A DNA stretch of 64,000 nucleotides from Streptomyces sp. NRRL S-118 (GTDB lineage Bacteria > Actinomycetota > Actinomycetes > Streptomycetales > Streptomycetaceae). The stretch spans positions 320,261-384,260 of the forward strand of contig NZ_KL591003.1 in the NCBI RefSeq assembly GCF_000716335.1, given 5' to 3'. The position numbers were made by a program, and so were the translations under genes. Position 1 is the stretch's first letter, and every line of letters begins with the position of its first letter. This document shows positions 29,986-38,851 of the stretch, piece by piece. The notes below the pieces were generated by a model. That model had not been told where the DNA came from. It worked only from the letters and a program-made list of their open reading frames with translations, and did not search any database.

Positions 29986-30906
29986 ATGAGCTCCCCCACT
30001 GGGCCTGCTTCCGGCCTGCCTGTACGAATGCCGCGACCCCGACAGTCCGGGCGGCACCGTCGCCCTGAACCCGTGGCGGCGCCCGAGGGCGCACCTGTGC
30101 TCGTCCTCGCCGTTCCCGGCGTCCCTTCCGCCGCCGTGCGCGGTCTGGCCGAAGAGGTCGTGAGCATCGCCCGTGCCGAGCTGCCGGGTCTGGAGGCCGC
30201 GATCGGCTTCCTGGACGGCGACGACGCCGAGTACCCCACGCTCTCGGGCGTCGTGAAGCAGGCGGCCGCGCTGCGGGCGGAGCGGTACGACCTCGCCCGG
30301 GCCGCCGGGCGTGAGGTCGCCGAGCCCGAGGGCCCGGCCGCCGTCGTGGTGCCGCTCCTCGCCGGCCCGGACCACGCCCTGATGGACCGCATACGGGAGA
30401 CCGTCGCGAACAGCGGCGCGCCCGCCCAGCTGACCGACGTCCTGGGCCCGCACCCGTTGCTGGCGGAGGCCGTGCACGTCCGGCTGTCCGAGGCGGGGCT
30501 GGCCCGCGCCGACCGGGCCCGGCTGTTCACGGTCGCCACGGCGGCCGACGGCATCGTGCTGGCGACGGTCGGCGGCGAGGAAGCCGTCCAGGCGGCCGGC
30601 ATCACGGGCATGCTGCTGGCCGCGCGCCTCGCGGTGCCGGTGATGGCCGCGGCGCTGGACCAGGAGGGTTCGGTGGCGGCGGTCGCCGAGCAGCTGCGCG
30701 GCTCCGGTTCGCAGCAGCTCGCGCTCGCGCCGTACCTGATCGGTCCCGAGCTGGCCGAGGGCCTGCTGGAGGACGCCGCCCGGGCCGCGAACTGCCCGGC
30801 GGCCGAGGCGCTGGGCGCCTACCCGGCGGTCGGCAAGCTGGTGCTGTCGCAGTACTCGGCGGCGCTGGGCCTCGCCCAGCAGCCGCAGGGGGCGCCGGTC
30901 CGCTGA
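29986..30906 (+). CDS. CbiX-like sirohydrochlorin chelatase family protein
   Basis: A 306-residue protein of the CbiX/sirohydrochlorin chelatase family, with two tandem chelatase-like halves. Relevant segments are LVLAVPGVPSAAVRGLAEEV, AVVVPLLAGPDHALMDRIRE, VTDVLGPHPLLAEAV (as LTDVLGPHPLLAEAV) and LALAPYLIGPELAEGL. The first-half metal histidine usually in HGS is replaced by PGVP, whereas DHA and HPLL retain possible ligands, so activity is uncertain. The ATG at 29986 has no good ribosome site and may be leaderless. No cobalamin or sirohaem genes are adjacent. A strong hairpin follows. Confidence 0.82.
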   Translation: MSSPTGPASGLPVRMPRPRQSGRHRRPEPVAAPEGAPVLVLAVPGVPSAAVRGLAEEVVSIARAELPGLEAAIGFLDGDDAEYPTLSGVVKQAAALRAERYDLARAAGREVAEPEGPAAVVVPLLAGPDHALMDRIRETVANSGAPAQLTDVLGPHPLLAEAVHVRLSEAGLARADRARLFTVATAADGIVLATVGGEEAVQAAGITGMLLAARLAVPVMAAALDQEGSVAAVAEQLRGSGSQQLALAPYLIGPELAEGLLEDAARAANCPAAEALGAYPAVGKLVLSQYSAALGLAQQPQGAPVR

Positions 30907-30926
30907 CCGCGCCACCACGACGCATG

Positions 30927-30962
30927 AAGGCCCGCACCGCGCAGCACACCGGTGCGGGCCTT
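30927..30962 (+). terminator. Strong hairpin terminator after the chelatase gene
   Basis: A perfect 12-bp stem (AAGGCCCGCACC / GGTGCGGGCCTT) with a 12-base loop lies 20 bp beyond the stop codon. The AA/TT ends of the stem give a short U-run on the + strand. Confidence 0.75.
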
Positions 30963-31014
30963 CGCGCGTCGCGCGTGCGGTCGGCGTGATGCTCCCCTGC
31001 GGTGCACCGGGCCG

Positions 31015-31300
31015 GCCCGCGTACGGCCTCCGTACGGTGCACGCCCCGGCGGCCGGTACGGCGCCCCTACGGTGCGGGACTCCCGGCAGCCCGCGTACGG
31101 CGCCCCTACGGGAGGGCCCGGCCTCGCGTACGGGTTCCGTACGGTGCACGCCCTCAGCCCCGGTACGGTGCAAGCCACGGCAGCCCGCGTACGGCGCCCG
31201 TACGGTGCGCGCCCCGGCTCGCGCACGGCCCCCGTACGACCGCCCGAAAGGACACTCGCACGGCCTCCGTACGGCCGCCGCCCGAACGGACCCCGCACGG
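31015..31300. repeat. Degenerate GTACGG-rich repeat region
   Basis: This gene-free stretch contains about ten exact GTACGG hexamers plus several TACGG variants, spaced 10-30 bp. Many are in the larger context CCGTACGGTGCACGCC or GCGTACGGCGCCC. The irregular spacing excludes a simple microsatellite. It lies between a terminator and the end of the lactonase gene. No open frame there looks like a gene. Confidence 0.65.
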
Positions 31301-31339
31301 CGGCTGCCGTGAACCCGGTCCCGTTCCGGCCGCGACGGG

Positions 31340-32416
31340 TCAGGCGAAGACCACGCAGGACGCCGCGGGTGCCTCGACGGCCCCGGCCCGTGTCGGCACG
31401 CCCGTCGTCGGGTCCAGGTCGAACCAGGTGACGTCGCCGGAGCGCTCGTTCGCCACGTACAGCCGCCGTCCCTCCGGGTCGAGGGCCAGGTCCCGTGGCC
31501 AATGACCGCCGCAGGGCACCGTCGCTACCGGCTCCGGCTTCTCGCGGCCGTCGTCGAGGGCGAGCACGGCGAGGGAGTCGCCGCCGCGCACCGCGGCCCA
31601 GGCGAAGCGCCCGTCGGGCGCGACGGCGATGCCGGAGGGGTAGTTCCGGGAGGGAGCGTCCGCGGGCGGGACGCCCGGGAGGGCGCCTGAGAGGACGCCG
31701 GTCCGGTGGAGCGGTTCCAGGGTGCCCGCGGCGGCGTCCCAGCGACAGACCGTGAGCGTCGGTTCCAGTTCACCCAGGACGTAGACGTGGCTGCCCGCCG
31801 GATGGAAGGCGAGGTGCCGGGGACCGGTCCCGGGAGGCAGCGCGGTCTCCCCGTGCCGGGCCGGGGCACCGCCGCTGAGGTCGTGGACGTGCACGGAGTC
31901 GGTCCCGAGGTCGACGGCGAGCAGCCAGCGGCCGCCGGGCGCCACCACCACCTGGTGGGCGTGCGGACCCTCCTGCCGCTCCGGGTCAGGGCCCGCGCCG
32001 GCGTGCTCCAGCACCGTGAGGGCGCCGCGTGCACCGGGCCCCCCGGGCGCGCCGTCCGCGCCGAGCGGCAGCACGCTGACGCTGCCCGATCCGTAGTTGG
32101 CGGTGATCACGTGGCCTGCGGCCAGCGCCAGGTGCGTAGGACCCGCGCCCCGCACCGGGACGGGTCCGCCGATCAGGCGCGGGGCGGGGCCGGTGATGTC
32201 GAGTGCCGCGACGGCGCCGTCCGGCGTCTCGGAGACCGCGTAGAGCACGGTGCCGCCGGGGGCGGGGGCGAGGAAGGACGGGTCGGGGACCTCGGCCGTC
32301 GCTCCGGTGATCGTCAGGGCGCCCGTCCCCGGATCGACGGCGGCAGCGGTGATCCCGTGCCCTCCGGCGGACGTGAACGACCCGATGAAGGCCCTGTGGC
32401 CCCCTCCGTACCCCAT
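31340..32416 (-). CDS. Lactonase family beta-propeller (6-phosphogluconolactonase YbhE-type)
   Basis: A 358-residue seven-bladed beta-propeller of the YbhE/Pgl lactonase family. Repeated blades include RAFIGSFTSAGGHGI, PSFLAPAPGGTVLYAVSE, PHAHQVVVAPGGRWLLAVDL, PRHLAFHPAGSHVYVLGE and PRDLALDPEGRRLYVANE. The H-x-H and Arg residues at blade junctions are typical of the active site. There is no signal peptide. The ATG at 32416 has GAGAGG seven bases upstream. The likely role is hydrolysis of 6-phosphogluconolactone or another sugar lactone in the cytoplasm. Confidence 0.92.
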   Translation of the reverse strand: MGYGGGHRAFIGSFTSAGGHGITAAAVDPGTGALTITGATAEVPDPSFLAPAPGGTVLYAVSETPDGAVAALDITGPAPRLIGGPVPVRGAGPTHLALAAGHVITANYGSGSVSVLPLGADGAPGGPGARGALTVLEHAGAGPDPERQEGPHAHQVVVAPGGRWLLAVDLGTDSVHVHDLSGGAPARHGETALPPGTGPRHLAFHPAGSHVYVLGELEPTLTVCRWDAAAGTLEPLHRTGVLSGALPGVPPADAPSRNYPSGIAVAPDGRFAWAAVRGGDSLAVLALDDGREKPEPVATVPCGGHWPRDLALDPEGRRLYVANERSGDVTWFDLDPTTGVPTRAGAVEAPAASCVVFA

Positions 32417-32520
32417 CGCGCTGCCTCTCTCCGATGCCGGCCGTCAGCCGGCCGCCGGTCATGCGGGCGACGCTAGCAGGTCTAGACCAAGGGAGAAGGC
32501 GATACGGGCGGGAGCGGGCC

Positions 32521-34038
32521 TCAGGAGCGGACGAGCGCGGACGGTCGCGAGCTGCGCAGCGGCACGGCCAGGTCCACGAGGACCTTCTCCAGGCCGTGGA
32601 GGTGGCGGAGCGCGGCTTCGGTGACCGGGTGGTGGGACGCGTCGTCCGCCGCGGCGGCGGGCTGCGGAGCGACCGGCTCCGCGTCCGGCGCCACGAGGGC
32701 TCCCAGGGCGATCTCCACACGCCGGCACGCCGCGGCGAGCCGGGCGTCGTGCGAGGCGACCGGGTCCGCCGCCACCGAGGCCAGACCCCGCACCTCGCGG
32801 GCGCAGTCGTCCAGCAGGGCCAGCACCCGGCGCGCCCGGGCCTTGCGGGCGCGCAGCGGGCTGAGCGGGTGCAGGAGCGGGGCCAGCGACAGTCGCGCCC
32901 GGCCGATCAGCACCTCCAGCTCCGCCGCGAGCGGCGCCGGGTCCGCCTCCGGATCGCCCGCGAGACGCCGTGCGGCGGCGGTGGTGCAGCCGTGCACGCA
33001 GTGCAGGGCGCGTGCGATCCAGGCGTCCGTGGTGGCGTGCGTGGTGACGGGCAGCACGAACAGCACGGCCAGGGCGGCGCCCAGCGCCCCCACTCCGGTC
33101 TCGGCGAGGCGCAGGGCGAGCAGGCCCGGCTCCAGCACGCCCAGGAGTCCGTACAGCAGACCGACCATGACGGTGACGGCCAGCATCATCCAGGTGTACG
33201 ACACGGGCGCGGAGTAGAAGATGCCGAAGACGCACACCGCGACCAGCGCCGCCGTCGGCGCGAGCGCGCCGTCCAGCGGGACGGCGGCCACGAGGCTCAC
33301 GGCGATGCCGGCCAGCGTGCCGAGGATGCGGCGGAAGCCGCGGACCAGCGTCTCGCCGCGCGACGCGGTGTTGACGAAGATCCACCACGTGGCGCCGACC
33401 GCCCAGTACCAGCGCTCCCCGGAGAGGAACTGCCCGGCGACGAGGGCGAACGCGGCGGCGAAGGCCGCCTGGACCGCCTGGCGGGTGGTGGTGCGCGCAA
33501 GGCCCCTCCCGCCCGGCAGGGCGGGCACGGCGGCCGGTGGCAGGCGCCGCTCGTAGCACCACAGGCCGAACCGGACGGCCGACGAGGCGAGCAGCGCGAG
33601 GACGACGGCCGCATACAGCTCCGGCAGCTGGCCCGGCACGGTGCGCAGGAACTGCGACACGAAGAACATCATGAACGCGAAGACGCCCAGGGCGTGGCCG
33701 CGCGGCCCCCAGCGGCGGACGTACACCGCGCCGCCAGCGACGGCGACGAACGCCAGGTCCCGGGGCAGCGCGTGGCCCTGGAGCCCGGCCGCGAGACCGA
33801 GCACCGGAAAACCGACGGCGGGCAGCAGCGCGGTGGTGACCGCCTGGGCCCGGACCGTCGCGTCCGTGACCGTGAACAGTGCCAGCAGGGCGGCGAGACC
33901 GCCGGTGATGACGGCGGAGAGGGCATGCCCCGCGAGACCGCACGCGGCCACCGCCGTACTGATGCCGAGGACGGCCCGGACGGCGCTGCGCAGTCGCAGC
34001 CTCCCCGGGTCCGGAGCCACGAACATCCTCTTCAGCAC
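32521..34038 (-). CDS. FUSC family membrane transporter
   Basis: A 505-residue inner-membrane protein of the FUSC/aromatic acid exporter family. The N-terminal half has about six hydrophobic helices (VLGISTAVAACGLAGHALSA, ALLALFTV, AFMMFFVSQFL, AVVLALLASSAV), and a second helix block starts at FAAAFALVAGQFLSGERWYW, with the family motif WWIFVNTASRGETLVRGFRR. The C-terminal 130 residues are a soluble helical domain. I use the GTG at 34038; an ATG at 34026 is very close to its purine-rich site. The substrate is unknown. Confidence 0.88.
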   Translation of the reverse strand: MLKRMFVAPDPGRLRLRSAVRAVLGISTAVAACGLAGHALSAVITGGLAALLALFTVTDATVRAQAVTTALLPAVGFPVLGLAAGLQGHALPRDLAFVAVAGGAVYVRRWGPRGHALGVFAFMMFFVSQFLRTVPGQLPELYAAVVLALLASSAVRFGLWCYERRLPPAAVPALPGGRGLARTTTRQAVQAAFAAAFALVAGQFLSGERWYWAVGATWWIFVNTASRGETLVRGFRRILGTLAGIAVSLVAAVPLDGALAPTAALVAVCVFGIFYSAPVSYTWMMLAVTVMVGLLYGLLGVLEPGLLALRLAETGVGALGAALAVLFVLPVTTHATTDAWIARALHCVHGCTTAAARRLAGDPEADPAPLAAELEVLIGRARLSLAPLLHPLSPLRARKARARRVLALLDDCAREVRGLASVAADPVASHDARLAAACRRVEIALGALVAPDAEPVAPQPAAAADDASHHPVTEAALRHLHGLEKVLVDLAVPLRSSRPSALVRS

Positions 34039-34099
34039 TGCTTTCCCGCCCCTTCTCCGTACGCACTCTGTTCCTGCCACGCGCCGGCGTGCGCCGGCA

Positions 34100-34206
34100 C
34101 GGGACCGGCATGCAGCCGCATGGCCCGGCATGCACCGCACCCGGCATGGGCCCGGCATGGCCCGGCATGCACCGCACCCGGCATGGGCCCGGCATGGCCC
34201 GGCATG
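34100..34206. repeat. GGCATG-rich tandem repeat (37-bp unit)
   Basis: A 37-bp unit is present twice (from 34127 and 34164) with a partial third copy at 34201. Inside, GGCATG recurs at least eight times, often as CCCGGCATG. It lies between the FUSC start and an intrinsic terminator. No coding sequence is evident in 34039-34382. Confidence 0.75.
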
Positions 34207-34234
34207 AAAAAGGCGCCGCGGAATCCGCAGCGCC
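34207..34234 (-). terminator. Intrinsic terminator of the S2P protease transcript
   Basis: On the minus strand, a hairpin with arms GGCGC-GCGG and CCGC-GCGCC (one mismatch, 3-base loop) is followed directly by TTTTT. This is the most classical rho-independent terminator in the window. It lies about 150 bp beyond the S2P stop codon. Confidence 0.75.
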
Positions 34235-34382
34235 ATCGACCGGTCCATGAGACCATCCCGTTCCCCACTGGTACAAGCGCGGCCGGTTCGACTGGGCCAT
34301 TGGTACAGCACATCGCCGCTCCCACTGCCGCCGGGCGGGCCAACGGCCGAGACCTCGGGCATCACCCTCCGGCGGTACGAGG

Positions 34383-35513
34383 TCAGCCGGTGCCGCGCCC
34401 GCGCAGGGTGTGCCGTTGGACCAGCCGCGAGATGTCCTTCGCCGTGACGATCCCGGCCACCAGGCCGGCGTCCACGACGAGGACGCGCATGCCCGCGCCG
34501 GGCCGCACGCGCTCGAGCGCGTCGGTGAGCAGGTCCTCGGGCGCGGCGACCGCGCACCGCTCCAGCGGGACGGCCACGTCCCGTACCCGCAGCTCGTCCC
34601 GGCGTTCCGGCGGGATCGCGGCGAGGCGGCGCATCTCGACGATGCCGCTCGGCCGGCCCTCGAAGTCGAGCAGCGGTACGGCGGAGTGACCGGACCGGGC
34701 CGTCACCTCGTCCAGGAAGGCGCCGACGGTCAGCCAGTCGGCACCGGTGATCACCGGACGGGACATGGCGTCGGACACCCGCACCCCCTGCAGGGCGGTG
34801 CGCAGCACGGCCTGCTGTCGCTCCGCGCCCGCGACCAGGGTGATGAACAGTCCGATCGCCACCAGCCACAGACCGCCGGTGGTCCCGCGCAGCACGGAGA
34901 TCCAGCCGGCAGCCATCAGCAGCACGCCCATGATCTGGCCGCCGCGCGACGACACCCGCTCCGCCCGCCCCCTGTCTCCGGTGCGCCACCACAGCAGCGC
35001 CTGCAGCACCCGCCCGCCGTCGAGCGGAGCGGCGGGCAGCAGGTTGAACACGCCCAGCAGCACGTTCATCCAGCCGAGCCACACCAGCACGCCGGCCGGC
35101 ACCACCCAGTCCGTGAGGGCGTCCAGCCCCACTCCCGCCCCCAGTGCGGCGCCTCCGACGAGCAGACTGGTCAGCGGTCCGCTGACGGCCACGGCGAAGG
35201 CCACGCCCGCGGTCCGCGGCGCGTCCATACGGGTCACCCCGCCCAGCGCCCAGAGCGTGACGTCCTGCACCGGGATCCCCTTCCGGTGCGCCGTGGCGGC
35301 GTGCGCCGCCTCGTGCAGCAGGAGGCTGCCCATGAGCAGCAGCGCGCCGACGGCACCGGCGGCGGTGTAGGCCGCGTCCGACTCCCCCGGAGCCCAGGCG
35401 GGCAGGGTCCGGCGGCCCAGCCCGTACGCGAAGAGCACCACGAGCAGCGGAACGCTCCAGTGCATCCGCAGCGGCACACCGGTCACACTTCCGAGCCGGA
35501 CCGAGCCCTTCAT
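34383..35513 (-). CDS. Site-2 protease family (M50) membrane peptidase with CBS domains
   Basis: A 376-residue intramembrane zinc protease. The HExxH motif is LLLHEAAHAATAHRKG and the third-ligand motif is FNLLPAAPLDGGRVLQAL. About six membrane helices precede a C-terminal pair of CBS domains (VSDAMSRPVITG to the end), which may bind adenine nucleotides. The ATG at 35513 has AGGAG six bases upstream. It is divergent from the archease gene across 85 bp. The target, possibly an anti-sigma factor or membrane regulator, cannot be predicted. Confidence 0.93.
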   Translation of the reverse strand: MKGSVRLGSVTGVPLRMHWSVPLLVVLFAYGLGRRTLPAWAPGESDAAYTAAGAVGALLLMGSLLLHEAAHAATAHRKGIPVQDVTLWALGGVTRMDAPRTAGVAFAVAVSGPLTSLLVGGAALGAGVGLDALTDWVVPAGVLVWLGWMNVLLGVFNLLPAAPLDGGRVLQALLWWRTGDRGRAERVSSRGGQIMGVLLMAAGWISVLRGTTGGLWLVAIGLFITLVAGAERQQAVLRTALQGVRVSDAMSRPVITGADWLTVGAFLDEVTARSGHSAVPLLDFEGRPSGIVEMRRLAAIPPERRDELRVRDVAVPLERCAVAAPEDLLTDALERVRPGAGMRVLVVDAGLVAGIVTAKDISRLVQRHTLRGRGTG

Positions 35514-35598
35514 CGTCAGCTCCTGACACCTCGGACGCCTGGCCTCAATTGTCCACCTGTCGGGCATATGTCCGGCATCATGGGGGGAGGTGATCGGC

Positions 35599-36054
35599 AT
35601 GATCGGCGACACGGATGGTGACGGGCAGGGGCGAGGTCCGGGAGACAGCGGCCACCGGACGGTTCCGCACACGGCGGACGTACGCATCGAGGCGTGGGGC
35701 CCGAGCCGCGAGCTGTGCCTCGCGGAGGCGGTCATCGGGATGGTCGAGTGCTTCGCCGACGTCTCCGGGGTGCGGCCGGCGGCCGTGCGGCAGGTGCGGG
35801 TGGCCGCGACGGACGACGACGACCTGCTGGCGGCGCTCCTCGACGAGATCATCTTCCGGCTGGACGTGCACGGCGAGGTGCCCCTCGACGTCGAGGCCGA
35901 ACTCACCGACGGTGGGCTGGACGTGCGCCTCGCGGTGGCCGACCTCACCGCGGTCCGGCTCGTCGGCGCGGCCCCCAAGGCGGTCTCGTGGAGCGACCTC
36001 CACCTGGCTCCGGGCCCGCGCGGCTGGTCCTGCGCGGTGACGGTCGACGTCTGA
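35599..36054 (+). CDS. Archease (RtcB activator)
   Basis: A 151-residue archease. Archeases speed up guanylylation and turnover of the RNA ligase RtcB. Characteristic parts are HTADVRIEAWGPSRELCLAEAVIGM, DDDDLLAALLDEIIFRLDVHG and KAVSWSDLHLAPGPRGWSC, preserving the metal-binding acidic residues. The ATG at 35599 has GGAGG eight bases upstream; an in-frame GTG at 35590 is too close. It converges on the rtcB gene, whose stop is about 165 bp away, which fits a functional pair. A 46-bp duplication starts in its last codons. Confidence 0.93.
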   Translation: MIGDTDGDGQGRGPGDSGHRTVPHTADVRIEAWGPSRELCLAEAVIGMVECFADVSGVRPAAVRQVRVAATDDDDLLAALLDEIIFRLDVHGEVPLDVEAELTDGGLDVRLAVADLTAVRLVGAAPKAVSWSDLHLAPGPRGWSCAVTVDV

Positions 36055-36127
36055 GCCCCGCTCACCACGCGCGGTCGGCGCGGGGGCGGTCGACGTCAGA
36101 GCCGCTCACCGCGCGCGGTCGGCGCGG
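36041..36127. repeat. 46-bp tandem duplication over the archease stop codon
   Basis: The block beginning CGGTCGACGTC and ending CGCGCGGTCGGCGCG-like sequence occurs at 36041 and again at 36087. The first copy holds the archease TGA (GACGTCTGAGCC); the second has the same place as GACGTCAGAGCC, with no stop. Confidence 0.75.
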
Positions 36128-36221
36128 CCCCGTGCGCCCGTGGGACGACGCGGGCCGCTGCGCACCGCGCGGGACCGCGCATCCGACGGACGGCACCCGG
36201 AGCGAGGACCTCGGCCGTTCG

Positions 36222-37634
36222 TCAGCCCTTGACGACGCCCAGCGGGACCAGGCGGGCCACCTTGCGGCAGAGTCCCGCGCCTTCGCTCGCCTCGATCACT
36301 TCGGAGACGTCCTTGTACGCCTCCGGTGCCTCCTCCGCCAGGCCGCGTCCGGAGGCGCCGCGCACCGCGATGCCCTGGGACTCCAGCCGGGAGCGCAGCT
36401 CCTCGCCGCGGACCGCGCGCAGCGCGGCGTGCCGGCTCAGCACCCGGCCGGCCCCGTGGCACGTGGAGTGGAAGGCGTCGCCGCCCGGCACGCCGGTCAG
36501 GACGTACGACGCGGTGCCCATGGTGCCGGGGATCAGCACCGGCTGGCCCACCGCGCGCAGGTCGTCGGGCAGGTCGGCGTGGCCCGGCGGCAGCGCCCGC
36601 GTGGCCCCCTTGCGGTGGACGCACAGGGTGCGCGGACGCCCGTCCACGAGGTGCTGCTCCACCTTCGCCAGGTTGTGCGACACGTCGTACACCAGAGCCA
36701 GCCGGGCCCCCGCCGCGCGGCGGAAGACCCGGCGCGCCGCCTCGCCCAGCATGTGGCGGTTCGCCCGTCCGTAGTTGGCCGCCGCGGCCATGGCCCCGAG
36801 GTAGGCACGGCCCACCGGCGAACCGACCGGGGCGCAGGCGAGCTGCCGGTCGGGCACCGTGATGCCGTACCGCGGCATGGCCTTGTCCATCGCCCGCACA
36901 TGGTCGCTGCACACCTGGTGCCCGAGGCCCCGCGAGCCGCAGTGGATCATCACGCAGACCTGGCCCCGGGAGAGGCCGAAGGCGGCGGCGACCGACTCGT
37001 CGTACACCTCGGCGACCTCCTGCACCTCCAGGAAGTGGTTCCCGCCGCCGAGGCTCCCGACCTGCTCCAGCCCCCGCTGCATCGCCCGCTCGCCGACCTG
37101 GTCCACGTCCGCGTCCGGCACCGCCCCGGCGTCCTCGCAGCGCAGCAGGTCGCGTTCCTCGCCGTGGCCCTCGTCGACCGCGTACCGCGATCCGCCCCGC
37201 AGGACCCGTTCGAGCCGTGCCGTGCTGCCCAGGTGCCACACCGCGCCGCGCCCGGGGCCGTGCGGGGTCGCCGCCCCCAGCCCGTCCATCAGGGCCGGCA
37301 GCACCGGTGCCAGCTCCTGCCGGTCGCGGTCGGCGGCCAGGAGCCGTACGCCGCAGGAGATGTCGAAGCCGACCCCGCCCGGCGACACCACGCCGCCGTC
37401 GTCGACGTCCGTGGCGGCCACGCCCCCGATGGGGAAGCCGTAGCCCCAGTGGATGTCGGGCATCGCGTACGAGGCGGTGACGATGCCCGGCAGGGTCGCC
37501 ACGTTGACGACCTGCTCCAGCGATTTCTCGGCGTCCCGCAGCAGCCGCCGTGACGCGAACACGACCCCGGGGACCCGCATGTCCCGGCGGGGCGCGATGC
37601 GGAAGCGGTAGGGACGCTCCTCGGTGACCTCCAT
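36222..37634 (-). CDS. rtcB: RtcB family RNA ligase
   Basis: A 470-residue RtcB RNA ligase, which joins 2',3'-cyclic phosphate (or 3'-phosphate) and 5'-OH RNA ends using GTP and Mn2+. Metal and GMP motifs are [54 protein letters not shown] and [14 protein letters not shown] with the guanylylated His region. The ATG at 37634 has GGGAGG five bases upstream. It is convergent with archease and divergent from a copper-storage protein. Tail [16 protein letters not shown] is typical. Likely targets are broken tRNAs or mRNAs. Confidence 0.95.
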   Translation of the reverse strand: MEVTEERPYRFRIAPRRDMRVPGVVFASRRLLRDAEKSLEQVVNVATLPGIVTASYAMPDIHWGYGFPIGGVAATDVDDGGVVSPGGVGFDISCGVRLLAADRDRQELAPVLPALMDGLGAATPHGPGRGAVWHLGSTARLERVLRGGSRYAVDEGHGEERDLLRCEDAGAVPDADVDQVGERAMQRGLEQVGSLGGGNHFLEVQEVAEVYDESVAAAFGLSRGQVCVMIHCGSRGLGHQVCSDHVRAMDKAMPRYGITVPDRQLACAPVGSPVGRAYLGAMAAAANYGRANRHMLGEAARRVFRRAAGARLALVYDVSHNLAKVEQHLVDGRPRTLCVHRKGATRALPPGHADLPDDLRAVGQPVLIPGTMGTASYVLTGVPGGDAFHSTCHGAGRVLSRHAALRAVRGEELRSRLESQGIAVRGASGRGLAEEAPEAYKDVSEVIEASEGAGLCRKVARLVPLGVVKG

Positions 37635-37778
37635 CGCAGCCTCCCGTCCGTTGCCGCGTACCCGCCTCCCGTTGCGCCATGTCGCCGGCGCGCCGCCCAC
37701 CCGAGTGGCGCACGGCGCGCCGGCGGGCGTTTGCGGAAGCCGTGCGGGTCAACCCGTCGTGGCGAGGAGGCGATGACG

Positions 37779-38189
37779 ATGACGACATCCGTCAAGGACA
37801 TGCTGAACACCTACCCGGCCGACCTCGGCGGCGTGGACCAGGATGCGATGGCCGCCTGCATCGAGGCGTGCGTCGCCTGTGCGCAGGCGTGTACGGCCTG
37901 CGCGGACGCCTGCCTGTCCGAGGGCATGGTCGGCGATCTGACCAAGTGCATCCGGACCGACATGGACTGCGCGGACATCTGCACCGCGACCGCCGCGGTG
38001 CTCTCCCGCCACACCGGGTACGACGCGAACATCACGCGCGCGCTGCTGCAGGCGTGCGCCACGGTGTGCAAGGCCTGCGCGGACGAGTGCGGGAGCCATG
38101 CCGACATGCACGAGCACTGCCGGCTGTGCGCCGAGGCGTGCCGCCGGTGCGAGCAGGCGTGCAACGAGTTGCTGGCGGGCCTCGGCTGA
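37779..38189 (+). CDS. Four-helix-bundle copper storage protein (Csp family)
   Basis: A 136-residue cysteine-rich helical protein of the Csp copper storage type (DUF326). Helices carry repeated CxxxC/CxxC spacings, for example CIEACVACAQACTACADAC, CADICTATAAV, CATVCKACADECG and CRLCAEACRRCEQAC, which line the bundle core and bind Cu(I). There is no signal peptide, so it is a cytosolic Csp3-like form. The ATG at 37779 is eight bases after AGGAGG; an ATG at 37773 is only two bases away and less likely. It is divergent from rtcB. Confidence 0.93.
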   Translation: MTTSVKDMLNTYPADLGGVDQDAMAACIEACVACAQACTACADACLSEGMVGDLTKCIRTDMDCADICTATAAVLSRHTGYDANITRALLQACATVCKACADECGSHADMHEHCRLCAEACRRCEQACNELLAGLG

Positions 38190-38319
38190 GGAAGGGGGTC
38201 GCGTAGGCCGGGGGCCGCTGCGGGACGGCGGGTGACGAGCGGTCACGCCACGTGCTGTGCCATTGGTACTGTCACGATCCGGATCACCCCACCACAATGG
38301 GATCAGAACGGGATCGACG

Positions 38320-38817
38320 ATGGCAGTGGACGAACTCGACACCCGCATCCTGCGGCTGCTGATCGAACAGCCGCGCACCAGTGTGCGCGAGTACGCCCGC
38401 ATCCTGGGCATCGCCCGGGGCACGCTGCAGGCGCGGCTGGACCGGATGGAACGGGACGGCGTGATCACCGGCACCGGGCCGGTGCTCTCCCCCGCAGCAC
38501 TCGGGCATCCGGTGCTCGCCTTCGTGCACATCGAGGTGACGCAGGGGCATCTGGACGACGTGGGCGACGCGCTGGCCGCCGTCCCCGAGATCGTCGAGGC
38601 GTTTTCGATCACCGGCGGCGGCGACCTGCTCACCCGGGTCGTCGCCCGCGACAACGGGCACCTGGAGGACGTCATCCAGCGGCTGATCCAGATCCCCGGC
38701 GTGGTGCGCACCCGGACCGAGATGGCCCTGCGCGAACGGGTGCCGCACCGCCTGCTGCCCTTGGTGGAGGCAGTCGGCCGGGCGTCCGTGCGCCGTGGTG
38801 AGCGGGTGGGCGGCTGA
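38320..38817 (+). CDS. Lrp/AsnC family transcriptional regulator
   Basis: A 165-residue Lrp/AsnC regulator. The N-terminal HTH reads ELDTRILRLLIEQPRTSVRE and ARILGIARGTLQARLDRME. The C-terminal RAM ligand domain has LGHPVLAFVHIEVTQGHLDD, VEAFSITGGGDLLTRVVARD and IPGVVRTRTEMAL. The ATG at 38320 starts MAVDELDTRI. A small palindrome (GATCCGGATC at 38276-38285) lies upstream and could be an autoregulatory site. The HAD gene starts 35 bp after its stop. Confidence 0.93.
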   Translation: MAVDELDTRILRLLIEQPRTSVREYARILGIARGTLQARLDRMERDGVITGTGPVLSPAALGHPVLAFVHIEVTQGHLDDVGDALAAVPEIVEAFSITGGGDLLTRVVARDNGHLEDVIQRLIQIPGVVRTRTEMALRERVPHRLLPLVEAVGRASVRRGERVGG

Positions 38818-38851
38818 CCGGTCCGGAGCGGCGGCCCGGCATGCTGGTTCC

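Noticed and set aside
32521..35529. A 1002-residue reading of the FUSC frame
   Set aside because: The added N-terminal part is antisense-like shadow over the S2P gene; the FUSC start at 34038 is well placed.
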